Shown: positions 38,061 through 49,569, numbered from the stretch's first letter. The stretch: DNA of 64,000 bases from Talpa occidentalis (GCF_014898055.3 NW_023601104.1:43278210-43342209), one strand, 5' to 3'. Notes: a model not told the origin generated them from the letters alone. Program-made: numbers and translations.

Positions 38061-38539
38061 ATCAAAGTATTATCATTTTAGAAGTTTATCCCTGAGTAAT
38101 GCTGACACCGACATCCAGAAGTTAAAGCTGCAAGTAGGGGCCTGCTTCATCTTTAATCCTTCAGTAATAAAGCATTCTCCAAGCAGTTACCCAATTTCAG
38201 GTGCCCTATGGTTATCTGCAACTTTTGTTCTTATTCTTGGTATAGGTACAGAAACTCAGAATTGTTGAGGACATTTCCAGTATCAACTTGTCTGCAGTCT
38301 CACTTCTGTAAGTGTGGGTTTGGAGACATCATCAAAGCTCTTAGGTGACTTCCTAATGGACAGGAGTTCCTGTGATGGTTTATGTAGTTGAACAAATCTT
38401 GGCTGGGGTCCGCGTGAGTCAGACCCTGAGGATTCAGACGTGGGAAACAGACATCTTAGGCCTGAGCGAGCCAAAGGTCCGGTTGGAGGGACACTGTGAA
38501 AATGTGTTCAGGGCAGTGGCAGTGTAATTAAAGCAGCTC

Positions 38540-38730
38540 TTTTTTGGTGACAAGCACCGCGCTTGGCACAGTGCTGTTGTTTTCCATAAGTTAATGCTTT
38601 TAAACCTCTCAATAACATCATGAGGTGTTTCCTTGCATATTTTCAGACTGGACATTTGAGCCTCAGAAATGGTAGGTAACTTGGCCTGGCTCACACAGCC
38701 TATGTGTTTTGGCCAGGACACAAAGTTTGT
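38540..38730 (+). repeat. MIR SINE remnant
   Basis: 'CTTGGCACAGTGCTGTTGTT', 'CTCTCAATAACATCATGAGG', 'AGCCTCAGAAATGGTAGGTA' and 'CTTGGCCTGGCTCACACAGC' are the MIR core in order. Confidence 0.6.
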
Positions 38731-40245
38731 TCTATTCGTGTATTCCCATGGGTTCATGTGATGACATACCTGTTAATAAACTTTCATTTTTTTCATTCAA
38801 TTCTTTTCATTTGTTAATAAACTTTCATTTCATCTCTTACATCTAGTTTAGAGGTCTCTAGCTGGAGAACCTAAGGTAGATGGGAGAGAGATTTTCTTCG
38901 TCTTCAAACCAGCCTCAGTCAATGTCTGAATGTGACAGGTGTCAAAGGGCTTATCTGGGGATCAACAATTTTACATATAGTTCAGCACTGGTCTGGATAT
39001 AAGAGGTGAAGAAGAAAGGGGGAAAGATATGAAGAAAGATAATTTGTAGTGAGTGAAACAGAATTTAACTTGACTGTTTTTAATGTCAATTTATAGCAGA
39101 AGCTAAGGAGATTATAGATAGAAAGGCCAGATTTAGCAAATGAAAATTCAGACTCTTCAATTAAGTTCGAATTTCAGATAAACTACCTCTTTTAGCACGT
39201 GTCTATTTCTTTAGCATAAGCATTTCCCAAATGGGAGTCCTGGAGGAGACTGCCTGCTAGAGGAGTCCTATCTTGAGGTTAAAAAAAAAAAAAAAAAAGC
39301 AACAGTCTGTCCTATAGAGAAAGAACTGTTATCTGAAACACAAATCTAACTGCATCTTCCAACTTCTGTCTGGCAGCTCTAGTAATAATACTATCTGCTT
39401 AAAGAAATCTATGGAAACATGAGTCATGTCTTTATTCGTGGGAAAGACTAGTCTTTCAAGGTTGGATGGGAATTTGAGGTTCTTCAGTTTATGTTTAATT
39501 TTAGTTGGGGAGAAATGTCTTGTTTTGGGTCATGTTTGTCTGAGAACTACATGCAGCCCCCGAGCTCTATGACTCCCATATCAGAGCACTTTCTATTCTG
39601 TTACTTAGACAACTTCCAAAAGAGACACATTTCTGGCACCTGTGTTCAGCAATGTTCTTTTGTTTCATTTACCTCTTATCGCTCTTCCTTTTTTATCAAG
39701 TACTGCTTCTTTGTGAAATGACTTTTTAAATTTTGTTGGGTCACAGAAACTTGTGGTCAATGATCTTCACACAATGGGATAGCTGTCTGCTTGGGTCTAC
39801 TGCTATCTATCTAGCCAAACATTTTTATATTATAGAAAAGTCAAAGTGTAAAACAAAGAAGAAAATAAGGTTTGTAGATAGCTACTAAAAACTTTTTGAT
39901 GGGGCCCTTATTGTTCTATTTAAAAAACAAACAAAATTGAGGTACTACTTTTCCTCTGTATGCTAGTTTACATAAGTAAAAAAATACAACCTACATATCT
40001 GTATCTATTATAATTATATAAAACACATGTAATAAATTCTATTGTATATTTTAATATATTTGAGTTTCTAATATACTTTACATATTACATTCTATGTTTT
40101 ATATATTTATATATTACATATTTTTAAACATTTCTAATATATGTAAACTCATCTATATTTTATAAACTGTTAATATAAATTAACATAGCCACATGTTTTT
40201 CTTGTTATCAGGATGCCCAATACCTGCACAAGGCTCTCTTACATG
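38731..40245. other. AT-rich non-genic sequence
   Basis: An A18-20 run lies at 39279-39298. A very AT-rich segment with TATATTT words lies at 39990-40170. No gene was seen. Confidence 0.45.
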
Positions 40246-40260
40246 GATATACTTTGTTTT

Positions 40261-40519
40261 GTTTTTTAAAGAAGTTTTATTTTTTCATTTTTTGTGTAGA
40301 ACTGATGTGTATGCCAGAGGTGTGGGTGTGAGAGAATGCACCAGAGACAGAGTGAGGAACAGAACAGGTAGATCTACTGAAATACACTGCTGAGGGGAGC
40401 AGTGGGCAAGACAGGAGACGTCTGCTGCACCATGTGGGTCACCTTCCTGGCCTGGGATTGACCTCAGGCCGTGGTGGTGAGACCACTGAGACTTAACTCC
40501 TAGGCCACCAGGAGGGCCT
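40261..40519 (-). mobile_element. tRNA-derived SINE, type A, antisense
   Basis: It is flanked by a perfect 15-bp target duplication, GATATACTTTGTTTT (40246-40260 and 40520-40534). The tail complement is at the left and the tRNA-like head ends in GGAGGGCC at 40518. Confidence 0.92.
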
Positions 40520-40534
40520 GATATACTTTGTTTT

Positions 40535-40815
40535 ATTCAAATACTTTTTTATTGAAAACCATTTTTACTTATATTTTCCACTAACAATTGGCAGTTTGGT
40601 GAACATTATTATAAATAAAACTTTAACAATTATTTCCACATGTAAAGAATAGACATAATTTCTGAGTGTACAGATAGCATGCTATAAAGATGACAGATTT
40701 ATATATCACTAAAGCATTCTGCATAAAGATTGGACTAGTAAATAGCTGACAAGCAATGACTGGGAGGATGCTTTCTTACACTCTTGTCAACTTAGTTATT
40801 AACAATTAAAAAGAA
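40535..40815 (-). mobile_element. Old antisense L1, left arm
   Basis: The plus-strand text 'CTCTTGTCAACTTAGTTATTAACAATT' type sequence (about 40781-40806) matches an old L1 read in reverse. It continues, after the stacked insertions, at 48177-48660. The upstream part (40535-40780) is less clear. Confidence 0.45.
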
Positions 40816-42029
40816 GGGGGCGGAGCAACATGGCGGCGAGGAGACGCTGCGAGTAAGATCTCCCATTAAAAAAAGTTAATAGGGAGGAAAAGCGGCAGGT
40901 CCCAGTGAGAACCGGGACACGGAAGATAAACGGGTGACTCCAGCAAACTACCCGAAGAAGAAAGTGGCCATAAAAGAGGACTAGAAGGGAGGGAAGCGCA
41001 GAACCCTGCTCCCTCCCCCGCCGAGGCGGCACTCTCCGACCCGCAGAGAGGAGGAAAACAACAAACCAAAACAACCAACAAGAACAAACGACGCAGCAAG
41101 CGGGACCGTGAGTGGAAAGGAACTATTGCAGCCACCACACCCCTTGAACGGGAGCTGAGGCGAACCCTACAGGATCCGCCGCGGCAGTGAGCGAACGGCT
41201 CAGGGCGCCATTAGAGAAGAACAAAGACCCCGGGAGACGCGCACACAGCCCGGGCTGCCGGTAAGCTGGCGCGGAAAGCGGTGCGCTCGGCGCGCTTGAA
41301 AAGCAAGTGCAGACCGGGATCGCCGCTGCCCAGGTCCCCGCGCCTGCGACCTAGGCTTGCGGGGAGATGACCTAGGCTTGCGGGGAGACGCGCGGAGGTC
41401 CTCACTGACTTGAAGTTCCCTCCCTGAGTAAGCAGGAACCAGGCGCCCAGGCACGGGAGCGGGGTGCAAAAGGCGCCATTCCCGCGCCACTGAACTGGGC
41501 TACAGCCCACGTCCTGGACCTGAGGGCTTTGAACTGAGACCCAGGGCACGAAAATTCGGGGCATGGGTTCTCCACGACGGTGGGGCACAAGGCAGACACA
41601 GCACCCCAAAGCTGTTGAGGTGTACCCTACCATTCCCGCTCTGTTCCCTGTCCCACGGGGTGGGGGGAGGCGAAAAACAGCCCCCAAGGACAATAGGAGA
41701 GATCTCTGGTGCCACCTAGCGACCAGGAAAAAAAAGTCACTAACACCCCATAGAACAGGAAATTTCTTAAGACTGCTTGAAAAGGGCAGAAGGCTTCTGT
41801 AGGACCCAGTGGCCAGCCAGGAAGTTATTCCACGCCAGGCCCCTTCCGACCAGCAGTCTGAGCCCACAGAGGGAGCAGGCACCCACGTCCGGGGCAGACC
41901 GGGTGCGCAGAAGAGTGTGCCTGAAACCGGAGGCGCAGGGACTGCATCCCGCTTCGCCATTTGAGAACAGGGACATTTCTTCAGTAAAAACTGCCTAAAA
42001 CCAGCAGAAAGCTCCCCCAGAAGACAGAG
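40816..42029 (+). promoter_or_regulatory. L1 5' UTR / internal promoter
   Basis: The region is GC-rich and CpG-rich, unlike its surroundings. Near the start, AACATGGCGGCG (40828-40839) matches the YY1 consensus, at the same place where human L1 has the YY1 site that sets transcription start. A 21-bp unit is tandemly duplicated at 41348-41368 and 41369-41389 with one mismatch. Long antisense frames run across it. Promoter activity is inferred from position and family. Confidence 0.75.
41211..41960 (-). other. Antisense open frame in the L1 5' UTR
   Basis: A 249-codon frame starts with ATG at 41958-41960 on the minus strand and stays open through the GC-rich 5' UTR. I recognise no domain in it. 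High GC and CpG content makes long stop-free frames likely by chance. Primate L1 has an unrelated antisense ORF0 in its 5' UTR, so a functional frame is conceivable, but nothing in the sequence supports one beyond its length. Confidence 0.15.
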
Positions 42030-43056
42030 ATGGCTCCTGGAAGAGCCAGAGGGGAGCGGAGAAGTTCACCCAAGATGTCAGTCAGTCCGAGCAACACAGT
42101 GTCCCAACGCATACGACAAATTAGAAAACAGACAGTAGGGAGTAGAAGAACCACACGCAACCTAACAACTCCTCAGGAAAGAAGCACACCACAAAAAGAA
42201 AACCACTCCCCAGATTGCAACGACAGCAACTTGGAAGAACTTCTGAGCCTTCCAGAAAGAGAATTTAAAATTGCCATGATTAAAAGAGTGATAGATCAGA
42301 AGAAGGAAATTGAGTCCCTAAAGAGGGAAGTAAAAGAAATGCAGGAGATCAAAGAATTAATGGAGGAACTAAAGAACTCCGGGAAAAGCAAGGAAAGCAG
42401 AATAGATGAAATGGAAGAACGAATAAGTTCTCTTGAAGACACAGAAATAAAAAGAACCAAAACAGAAAAGGAAAGAGAAGTATGAAGGACAAAGAATGAA
42501 GAAAGACTTCGGGAACTATCTGACTCCATGAGGAAAGGAAATATAAGAGTTATAGGAATCCCAGAAGGAGAGGAGAGAGATGTAGGAACAGAAAATATTC
42601 CAGGAGATAATTGAAGAGAACTTCCCAAATGCGAAGAAGGAGCTGAAAATTGATATACAAGAAGCAAGAAGAACACCAAACTTCCACGACGAAAGGAAAA
42701 ACACAGCAAGACACATAATAGTAAAGCTCCCAAGAATCCAGGACAAGGAAAAAATAATGAAGCTGACAAGAGGGAAGAAACAGATAGCATTCAAAGGAAA
42801 ACCAATCAGGCTGACATCAGACTTCTCTGAAGAAACACTACGGGCAAGGAGAGAGTGGAGGGACATAGTCAACAGACTCCAAGAAAACAGATGCCTACCA
42901 AGAATACTCTATCCCGCAAAGCTCTCTTTCCTCCATGAAGAAAGAATATGGACCTTCCCAGACAAAGAGAAACTCCGGAATTTCATTACGAATAAACCCC
43001 CACTCCAAAAAATACTACAAGGAATCCTAAAGCCAGAACCTCAGAGGGACGAATAA
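42030..43056 (+). pseudogene. L1 ORF1 (RNA-binding protein), broken
   Basis: ORF1p is the trimeric RNA-binding chaperone of L1. The N-terminal region is basic and is followed by a long coiled-coil-type stretch rich in E, K and L (roughly residues 60-150). A TGA at 42483-42485 ends the first frame, and the same frame continues past it with normal RRM sequence (RVIGIPEGEE, near 42550). A frame change, most simply loss of two T in the T-rich 'aatattcc' at 42597-42600, shifts the rest. From 42601 the C-terminal domain reads through REWRDIVNRLQENRCLPRIL to the natural TAA at 43054-43056. The TGA may be a decayed CGA (CpG loss). Total length, about 340 codons, is typical of the family. Confidence 0.9.
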
Positions 43057-43126
43057 CAATGAAAGAAGACCAAAAAAAAAAAAAAGTTATTAAAGAATAA
43101 ATAAAATCAAAGGAAAATAAAACATA

Positions 43127-46100
43127 ATGGAAAGACAAACATACAATACAGATGCTAACATATCAATATTAACTCTAAATGTAAATGGACTAAACTCTTC
43201 AATAAAAAGACACAGAGTTGCAGCCTGGATTAAGAAACAAAACCCAACCTTTTGCTGTCTCCAGGAAACACATTTAGCTACAAAAGATAAAAATAGGCTC
43301 AAAGTCAAAGGATGGAAAACAATCCTACAAGCAAATGGGCCAAAAAAGAAAGCAGGAACAGCTATACTTATATCAGATAAAACAGACTTCAAACTCAAAA
43401 AAATAAAAAGAGACCCCAATGGTCACTACATTATGATTAAGGGGACAATACTTCAAGAAGAAATAACACTCATTAACATATACTCACCAAACGAAAGAGC
43501 ACCAAAATATATCAGACAACTGTTGTCCTCTCTGAAAACAGACATCAGAGAAAACACATACGTAGTGGGAGACTTCAACACACCACTATCAACAATGGAT
43601 AGATCAACAAGACAAAAAATAAGTAAAGAAACTAAAGCTCTAAATAAGGACCTAGAGCATTTGGGCTTAACAGACATCTATAGAACACTAAACCCAAAAA
43701 AAACGGAGTACACATTTTTCTCAAGCGCACACGGATCATTCTCCAGGATCGATCACATACTGGGGCACAAGACAAACATCAACAGATACACCAAGATTGA
43801 AATCATACCAACCATCTTTTCTGACCACGAAGGCATCAAACTAGAAATAAATCATAAAAAGAAGGCAAGGAACTATCCTACCTCATGGAGATTAAAAGCC
43901 ACAATACTGGAAGACCACTGGACTAATGAGGAGATCAAAGAAGAAATTAAAAAATTCTTTGAATTGAATGACAAGGAGGACACCAATATCCTAAATGTAT
44001 GGGATGCAGCAAAAGCAGTAATAAGAGGAAAATATATAGCAATAGAAGCTCACATCAAAAAACAAGAAAGAACTCAAAGAAACAACCTAATCTCGAAGCT
44101 CAAAGATCTAGAAAAAGAACAACAAAAAAACCCTAAAACCAGTAGAAGAAAAGAAATAATAAAAACGAAAGCAGAAATAAATGAAATTGAAACTAAAAAA
44201 CAATCCAAAGATCAATGAAACCAAGAGCTGGTTCTTTGAAAAAATAAAATAAAATAGACAAACCCCTAGCCAGGCTCACAAAGGAAAAAAGGGAGAAAGC
44301 ACAAATACACAGGATCATAAATGAAAGAGGAGAAATCACAACGGACACAGCAGAAATCAAAAGAATAATCAGTAACTACTATGAACAGTTATATGGAAAC
44401 AAGTTCAACAATCTAGAGGAGATGGACAAATTCCTACAACTCTACAATCACCCAAAGCTAGATAAAGAAGAAATAGAACACCTAAACAGACCAATTACAA
44501 GCAGCGAAATTGAAATGGTAATCAAAAACCTCCCCAAAAACAAAAGCCCAGGGCCTGATGGATTTACAAATGAATTCTACCAAACATTCAGAGACGAATT
44601 AGTGCCTATCCTTCACAAACTCTTCCAAAAATGAGAAGGAAGGGACAATACCAAACACGTTCTATGAAGCCAATATTACACTAATACCAAAACCGAATAA
44701 GGACAACACAAAAAAGGAAAACTACAGGCCAATCTCCCTAATGAACACTGATGCAAAAATCCTCAATAAAATTTTAGCTATCAGAATCCAACAATGTATC
44801 CATAAGATAATTCACCACGACCAAGTTGGATTCATTCCAGGGGCACAAGGATGGTTTAACATCCGAAAATCAATCAACGTTATCCACACATCAACAAAAA
44901 GAAATATAAAAACCATATGATAATATCAATAGATGCTGAGAAAGCTTTCGACAAAGTGCAACACCCATTCATGATAAAAGCCCTTGAAATTCTTGGGATA
45001 CAAGGAACATACCTCAACATCATAAAGGCCATCTATGACAAGCCAACAGCCAGTATCATTCTCAATGGTGAAAAGCTGAAAGCAATTCCATTAAGATCTG
45101 GAACAAGACAAGGATGTCCACTCTCACCACTGCTTTTCAATATAATACTGGAAGTCCTAGCCAGAGCAATAAGACAAGAGAAAGACATCCAAGGAATCCA
45201 AATAGGAAAAGAAGAAGTCAAACTATCACTATTTGCAGATGATATGATAATATACATAGAGAACCCCAAAAAGTCCACAGAAAAACTAATTCAACTCATC
45301 AATCAATTCAGTAAAGTGGCAGGATACAAAATCAACACGCAAAAGTCAGTAGCCTTCCTATACACAAACAATAAATCTGAAGAAGAAGAAATAAAAAAAC
45401 CACCCCTTTTATTATTGAAACAAAAAAAATCAAATATTTGGGAATAAATCTAACAAAAGAGGTAAAGGACCTATACAAAGAAAACTATAAAACACTGTTA
45501 AAAGAAATAGAAGAAGACACAAAGAAATGGAAAGACATCCCCTGCTCATGGATTGGAAGAATAAACATTATTAAAATGGCCATCCTACCAAAAGCAATAT
45601 ACAGATTCAATGCTATTCCAATCAAAATCTCAATGGCATTCTTCAAAGAAATAGAACAATTATTGATGAAATTCATATGGAATCACCAAAAACCCCGAAT
45701 AGCCAAAGCTCTACTGAAAAAAAAAGAAGGAAATGGAGGCATCACACTCCCAGACTTCAAACTATACTACAAAGCCATAATCATCAAAACTGCATGGTAT
45801 TGGAACAAGAACAGACATACAGACCAATGGAATCGAATAGAAAATCCAGAAATAAACCCACAGATTTATGGTCAACTAATCTTTGACAAAGGAGCAAAGA
45901 CTATGCATTGGAGCAAAGAAAGTTTGTTCAATAAATGGTGCTGGGAAAACTGGGTCGCTACATGCAAAAGAATGAAGCTTGACCACTACCTCACACCATA
46001 CACAAAAATCAACTCAAAATGGATTAAAGAACTAGACATAAGACCTGAAACCATAAAATACATAGAAGGAAATATAGGCGAAACACTACGGGATTTGCAC

Positions 46101-46961
46101 ATCAAAGACATCTTTACAGACACATCACCCAAAGCAGTGATAGTGAAGACAAAGATAAACAGCTGGGACTACATCAAATTAAAGAGCTTCTGCACAGCAA
46201 AAGAGACAATAACAAAAACAAAGAGAAACCCCACCAACTGGGAGAACATTTTTGCACCCAACACTAATGATAAAGGACTGATCACAAAAATCTGCAAAGA
46301 GCTGATGAGACTCAGCAACAACAAAGAAAATAATCCAGTCAAAAAATGGGCAGAAGAGCTAAAAAGAAACTTCTCTGAAGAGGAAATGCGAATGGCCAAC
46401 AGGCATATGAAAAAATGTTCAACATCACTTGTCATCAGGGAAATGCAAATCAAAACTACCATGAGATACCATCTCACACCAGTGAGAATGGCACATATTA
46501 AAAAAACTAGCAACAACAAATGTTGGCGAGGGTGTGGTGAAAAAGGAACTCTTCTGCACTGTTGGTGGGAGTGCAAACTGGTCCAACCACTATGGAGAGC
46601 TGTGTGGAGATTTCTGGACCTACTAAACATAGAGCTTCCATATGATCCAGCAATTCCACTCCTAGGTATTTACCCAAAGGACACAGAAACATCAATTCCA
46701 AAGAGCATCTGCACCCCTATGTTTATAGCAGCACTGTTTACAATAGCTAAGCTTTGGAAACAGCCCAAATGCCCAAAAATAGATGACTGGATCAAGAAGA
46801 TGTGGTACATATATACCATGGAATATTACTCAGCATTCAAAAAAGATAAACACATGCAATTTGCAGCAACATGGATGGCGCTGGAAGGGATCATGCTCAG
46901 CGAAATAAGCCAAAAAGAAAAAGAAAAATACCGGATGGTCTCACTCATAGCAGGAATCTAG
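43127..46961 (+). pseudogene. L1 ORF2 (endonuclease + reverse transcriptase), broken
   Basis: ORF2p nicks target DNA and reverse-transcribes L1 RNA. The apurinic-type endonuclease is intact and keeps the family's catalytic residues: N18, E47, D149 and N151 in VVGDFNT, D209 in FSRIDHI, and H234 in SDHEGIK. The reverse transcriptase keeps the FADD motif (45232-45243) and [15 protein letters not shown] upstream of it. The C-terminal CX3CX7HX4C knuckle is present at 46521-46574. Frame breaks occur at about 44195 and 44245 (extra A in A runs), 44628 (two bases lost beside an A run), 44895 and 45397 (one A lost in A runs). The net length of 3835 bp matches a normal ORF2 of about 1275 codons. The last 507 codons are open. 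Confidence 0.93.
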
Positions 46962-47161
46962 AAAACTTAAATAAGGGACCAGGAAAATGAATATAAGAAA
47001 GTGAAAATCAAAATCAACAAAAACTATGAACCAGAGACACTTTTTGGGGGGTGGGGGGCGGGAGGGGAAGGATTGGGGTCAGAATGGGGCATTTGCAATT
47101 GTATGGGGGAATATAAAAATAAAATTTAATATTAAAAAAATAAAAAAAAAAAATAAAACCT

Positions 47162-47188
<27 letters not shown>
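46962..47188 (+). other. L1 3' UTR and poly-A tail
   Basis: A G-rich run (47045-47078) with four or more G tracts can form a G-quadruplex, as is usual in L1 3' UTRs. Then come 'tgcaattgtatgggggaatat', an AATAAAA signal and A-rich DNA. The truncated L1 at 21256 has the same G-rich run. Confidence 0.85.
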
Positions 47189-47193
<5 letters not shown>

Positions 47194-47195
47194 TG

Positions 47196-47577
<382 letters not shown>

Positions 47578-47591
47578 GAAAATGTGTTCCA

Positions 47592-47861
47592 GGGCCTTCC
47601 TGGTGGTGCAAGGGGTTAAGCACAGCACTATGAAGCTGTCCACAGCACTGCAGCATGAGTTCGATCCCTGACCAGCCAGGGAGCTACCCATATGGTGCAG
47701 CAGACCTCTCCTGTCTTGCCTGCTGCTCCCCTCAGCAGTGTATTTCAGTCAGTCTGCCTGTTCTTCTCCCCACTCTGAATCCTCTCACACCCCACAACTC
47801 TGGCCTGTAACACAGTTCTTGTATGCATAAATAAATGTTTTGTTTTGTTTTTAAAAAAAAA
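47592..47861 (+). mobile_element. tRNA-derived SINE, type A, sense
   Basis: It begins GGGCCTTCCTGGTGGTGCA and ends in an A tail. It is flanked by the perfect 14-bp duplication GAAAATGTGTTCCA (47578-47591 and 47862-47875). It lies directly after the RPL39 retrocopy, whose own right-hand duplication it shares. Confidence 0.93.
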
Positions 47862-47890
47862 GAAAATGTGTTCCAAGGAGAAGTAAAACA

Positions 47891-48164
47891 GGGCCTCCCC
47901 GGTGGCGCAGCGGTTGAGCGCTGGGTTACAAAGCTGCCCGCAGCCTCTGCAGCACTGGTTCGATCCCCGGTCACCAGACGAGGGTCCCGCATGGCGCGCA
48001 GACCTCTTCTGCGGCGCCCGCTGCTCCCCTCAGCAGTGTACTTTGTCAGTCTGCCTGCTCTGCTCCCCGCTCTGGCTCTGGTGAATTCTCTCACCCTCCT
48101 GCGCTTCTGACAGTACCCAGTGCTTGTATAAATAAATAAATAAATCTTAAAAAAACCCAAAACC
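47891..48164 (+). mobile_element. tRNA-derived SINE, type B, sense
   Basis: This is the best-preserved head of the family. The Pol III A box is TGGCGCAGCGG (47903-47913), and the B box is GGTTCGATCCC (47957-47967). It is flanked by the perfect duplication AGAAGTAAAACA (47879-47890 and 48165-48176). The tail is (AATA)n, then CTT and poly-A. Type B differs from type A by 'GAGCGCTGGGTTACAAAGC', 'GGCGCGCAGACC' and 'GACAGTACCCAGTGCTTGT' in the corresponding places. It looks like the younger subfamily. Confidence 0.94.
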
Positions 48165-48176
48165 AGAAGTAAAACA

Positions 48177-48660
48177 ATGCAAGGTTACTTAATTTTCAAT
48201 TCATTGGTAATAAAAGAAAGGTAGAAAAATTTTCATATATTTATAGGTCATTTGTACTTCTTCTATAATGCATGTTCACTTTTCTTTTTTGCTTGTGTTT
48301 TCCCCAGTTGGAATGTTCACTTTCATACTAGCTGGAATTAAAAATCATACATTAAATATTCTTAATCTTTTACTTTATTGATAATACATAATTTTTTTCT
48401 AGTTTCTCATTAACCTTCAATTTTTTTCCTAAATATTCTTATGCAGACATCCTGAGTTTGCATTTGATTAATTCTGTCAGTTTTCATCATTGTCTTTGAA
48501 GTTATGCTGAGAAAGATCTTCTCCATCTGCAATATAAACACTCATCTATATTTTTATTCTTTTTTTTTTTTAATAATCAAATTGAATTGCTTACCTTTAA
48601 CTCCTTAACCCAGCCTGGATTTATTTTGGTGTGCAATTTTCCTCTTTTTTTTTTTTTTTA
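48177..48660 (-). mobile_element. Old antisense L1, right arm
   Basis: The plus strand is T-rich and matches L1 ORF2 3' sequence in reverse ('GTCATTTGTACTTCTTCTAT', 'AAGATCTTCTCCATCTGCAA', 'CCAGCCTGGATTTATTTTGG'). It continues the fragment that ends at 40815, so the stack was inserted into this older element. Confidence 0.5.
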
Positions 48661-49162
48661 TAATATGGGCATTTTAAACACATTTAAAGAGAAAAAAACT
48701 CTATAATAAACACAATTTTTTTTATACATTTTCTCCATTTCTTCATAGAAGTTCATATGCAAAGAATGTGTAAATGTTCTGACCCCAGGGAGATTTCAGG
48801 AGAGAACACTACTATAATGTCTTAATGCTTCAAAGGACCTGGGAACAAAGGAGGTTTTTCTTGTCTATTGACCTATTCTATTTGCATAATCTTTTCTGAT
48901 GTCACATAGAAGAAGAGAGAAGACTTGCTCTGGCATCAGAAGGCAGAATTAGGGCAGATGGGTGAAAGCTACACAGAGATAGAGCTCAGGTTAAAGTAGA
49001 GAAGACAATTCTTTCTCGAGGTCATCGTTGTGACCTCCAGCCCAAGTCTTCACTGGAGGCTGTGCTGGTGCGCAGACAGTGTCTGTCTTTAGGATGCTTT
49101 GTGATGAGAGCTCATGGGCAGGCAGCCTGTCTGTCTTCATGAGAAAAGAATTTCAGTTAAGC
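48661..49162. other. Unique non-genic sequence
   Basis: No gene was seen. An inverted pair AGGTCA-n6-TGACCT lies at 49019-49036, resembling nuclear-receptor half-sites. Confidence 0.4.
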
Positions 49163-49165
49163 TAT

Positions 49166-49205
<40 letters not shown>

Positions 49206-49324
49206 GAATTGGGGTATAGGCCAGAGGTGTAGGGGGGTGAGAGGATTTGCCAGAGACTGAGTGGGGAGCAGAACAGGCAGATTTACTGAAATACACTGCT
49301 GAGGGGAACAGTGGGCATGACAGG
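49163..49324 (-). mobile_element. Antisense SINE half of a head-to-head pair
   Basis: It consists of a (TTTA)n tail complement (49164-49207) followed by the type A 3' region and body. It stops at about 49320-49324, before the tRNA-like head. It runs directly into a sense copy. Confidence 0.85.
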
Positions 49325-49569
49325 GGTTAAGAGGCAGCACTGTCAAGCTGTCCGCAGCCACAGCAGCATAAGTTCAATCCCTGGCCAAGGAGCTGACCCA
49401 AATGGTGCAGCAGACCTCTTTTGTCTTGCCCCCTGCTCTCCTTGGCATTGTATTTGAATAGATCTACATGTTCTGTTACCCACTCTGTCTGGTGAATCCT
49501 CTCACCCACCATACCTCTGGCCTGTAACCCAGTTCTTGTATGCACAAATAAATAAATCTTTCAAAAAAA
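49322..49569 (+). mobile_element. Sense SINE half of a head-to-head pair
   Basis: It starts inside the tRNA-like head, at GGGGTTAAGAGGCAGCACT, and lacks the first 15-20 bases. It then reads normally to the (AAAT)n tail and A run. The pair forms a long inverted repeat with almost no spacer. Confidence 0.85.

Larger units (their letters stand above)
40816..47188 (+). mobile_element. Full-length L1 LINE retrotransposon
   Basis: This 6.37-kb element has the complete L1 layout: GC-rich 5' UTR, ORF1, a short A-rich spacer, ORF2, a 3' UTR with a G-rich run, and a poly-A tail. It copies itself through RNA by target-primed reverse transcription. An 8-bp match AAAAAGAA borders both ends (40808-40815 and about 47184-47191). 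That match is weak because it is A-rich. The element lies inside an older antisense L1. Retained CpGs and almost continuous ORFs argue that it is fairly young. An RPL39 retrocopy is inserted at its tail. Most frame breaks are one-base changes in A runs. Confidence 0.95.

Noticed and set aside
42296..42790. 164-codon minus-strand open frame
   Set aside because: It is the complement of L1 ORF1. A-rich sense sequence gives long antisense frames by composition.
47903..47967. A box and B box as a functional tRNA gene
   Set aside because: The two boxes belong to the head of a SINE. The sequence does not fold as a complete tRNA and is followed by the SINE body.
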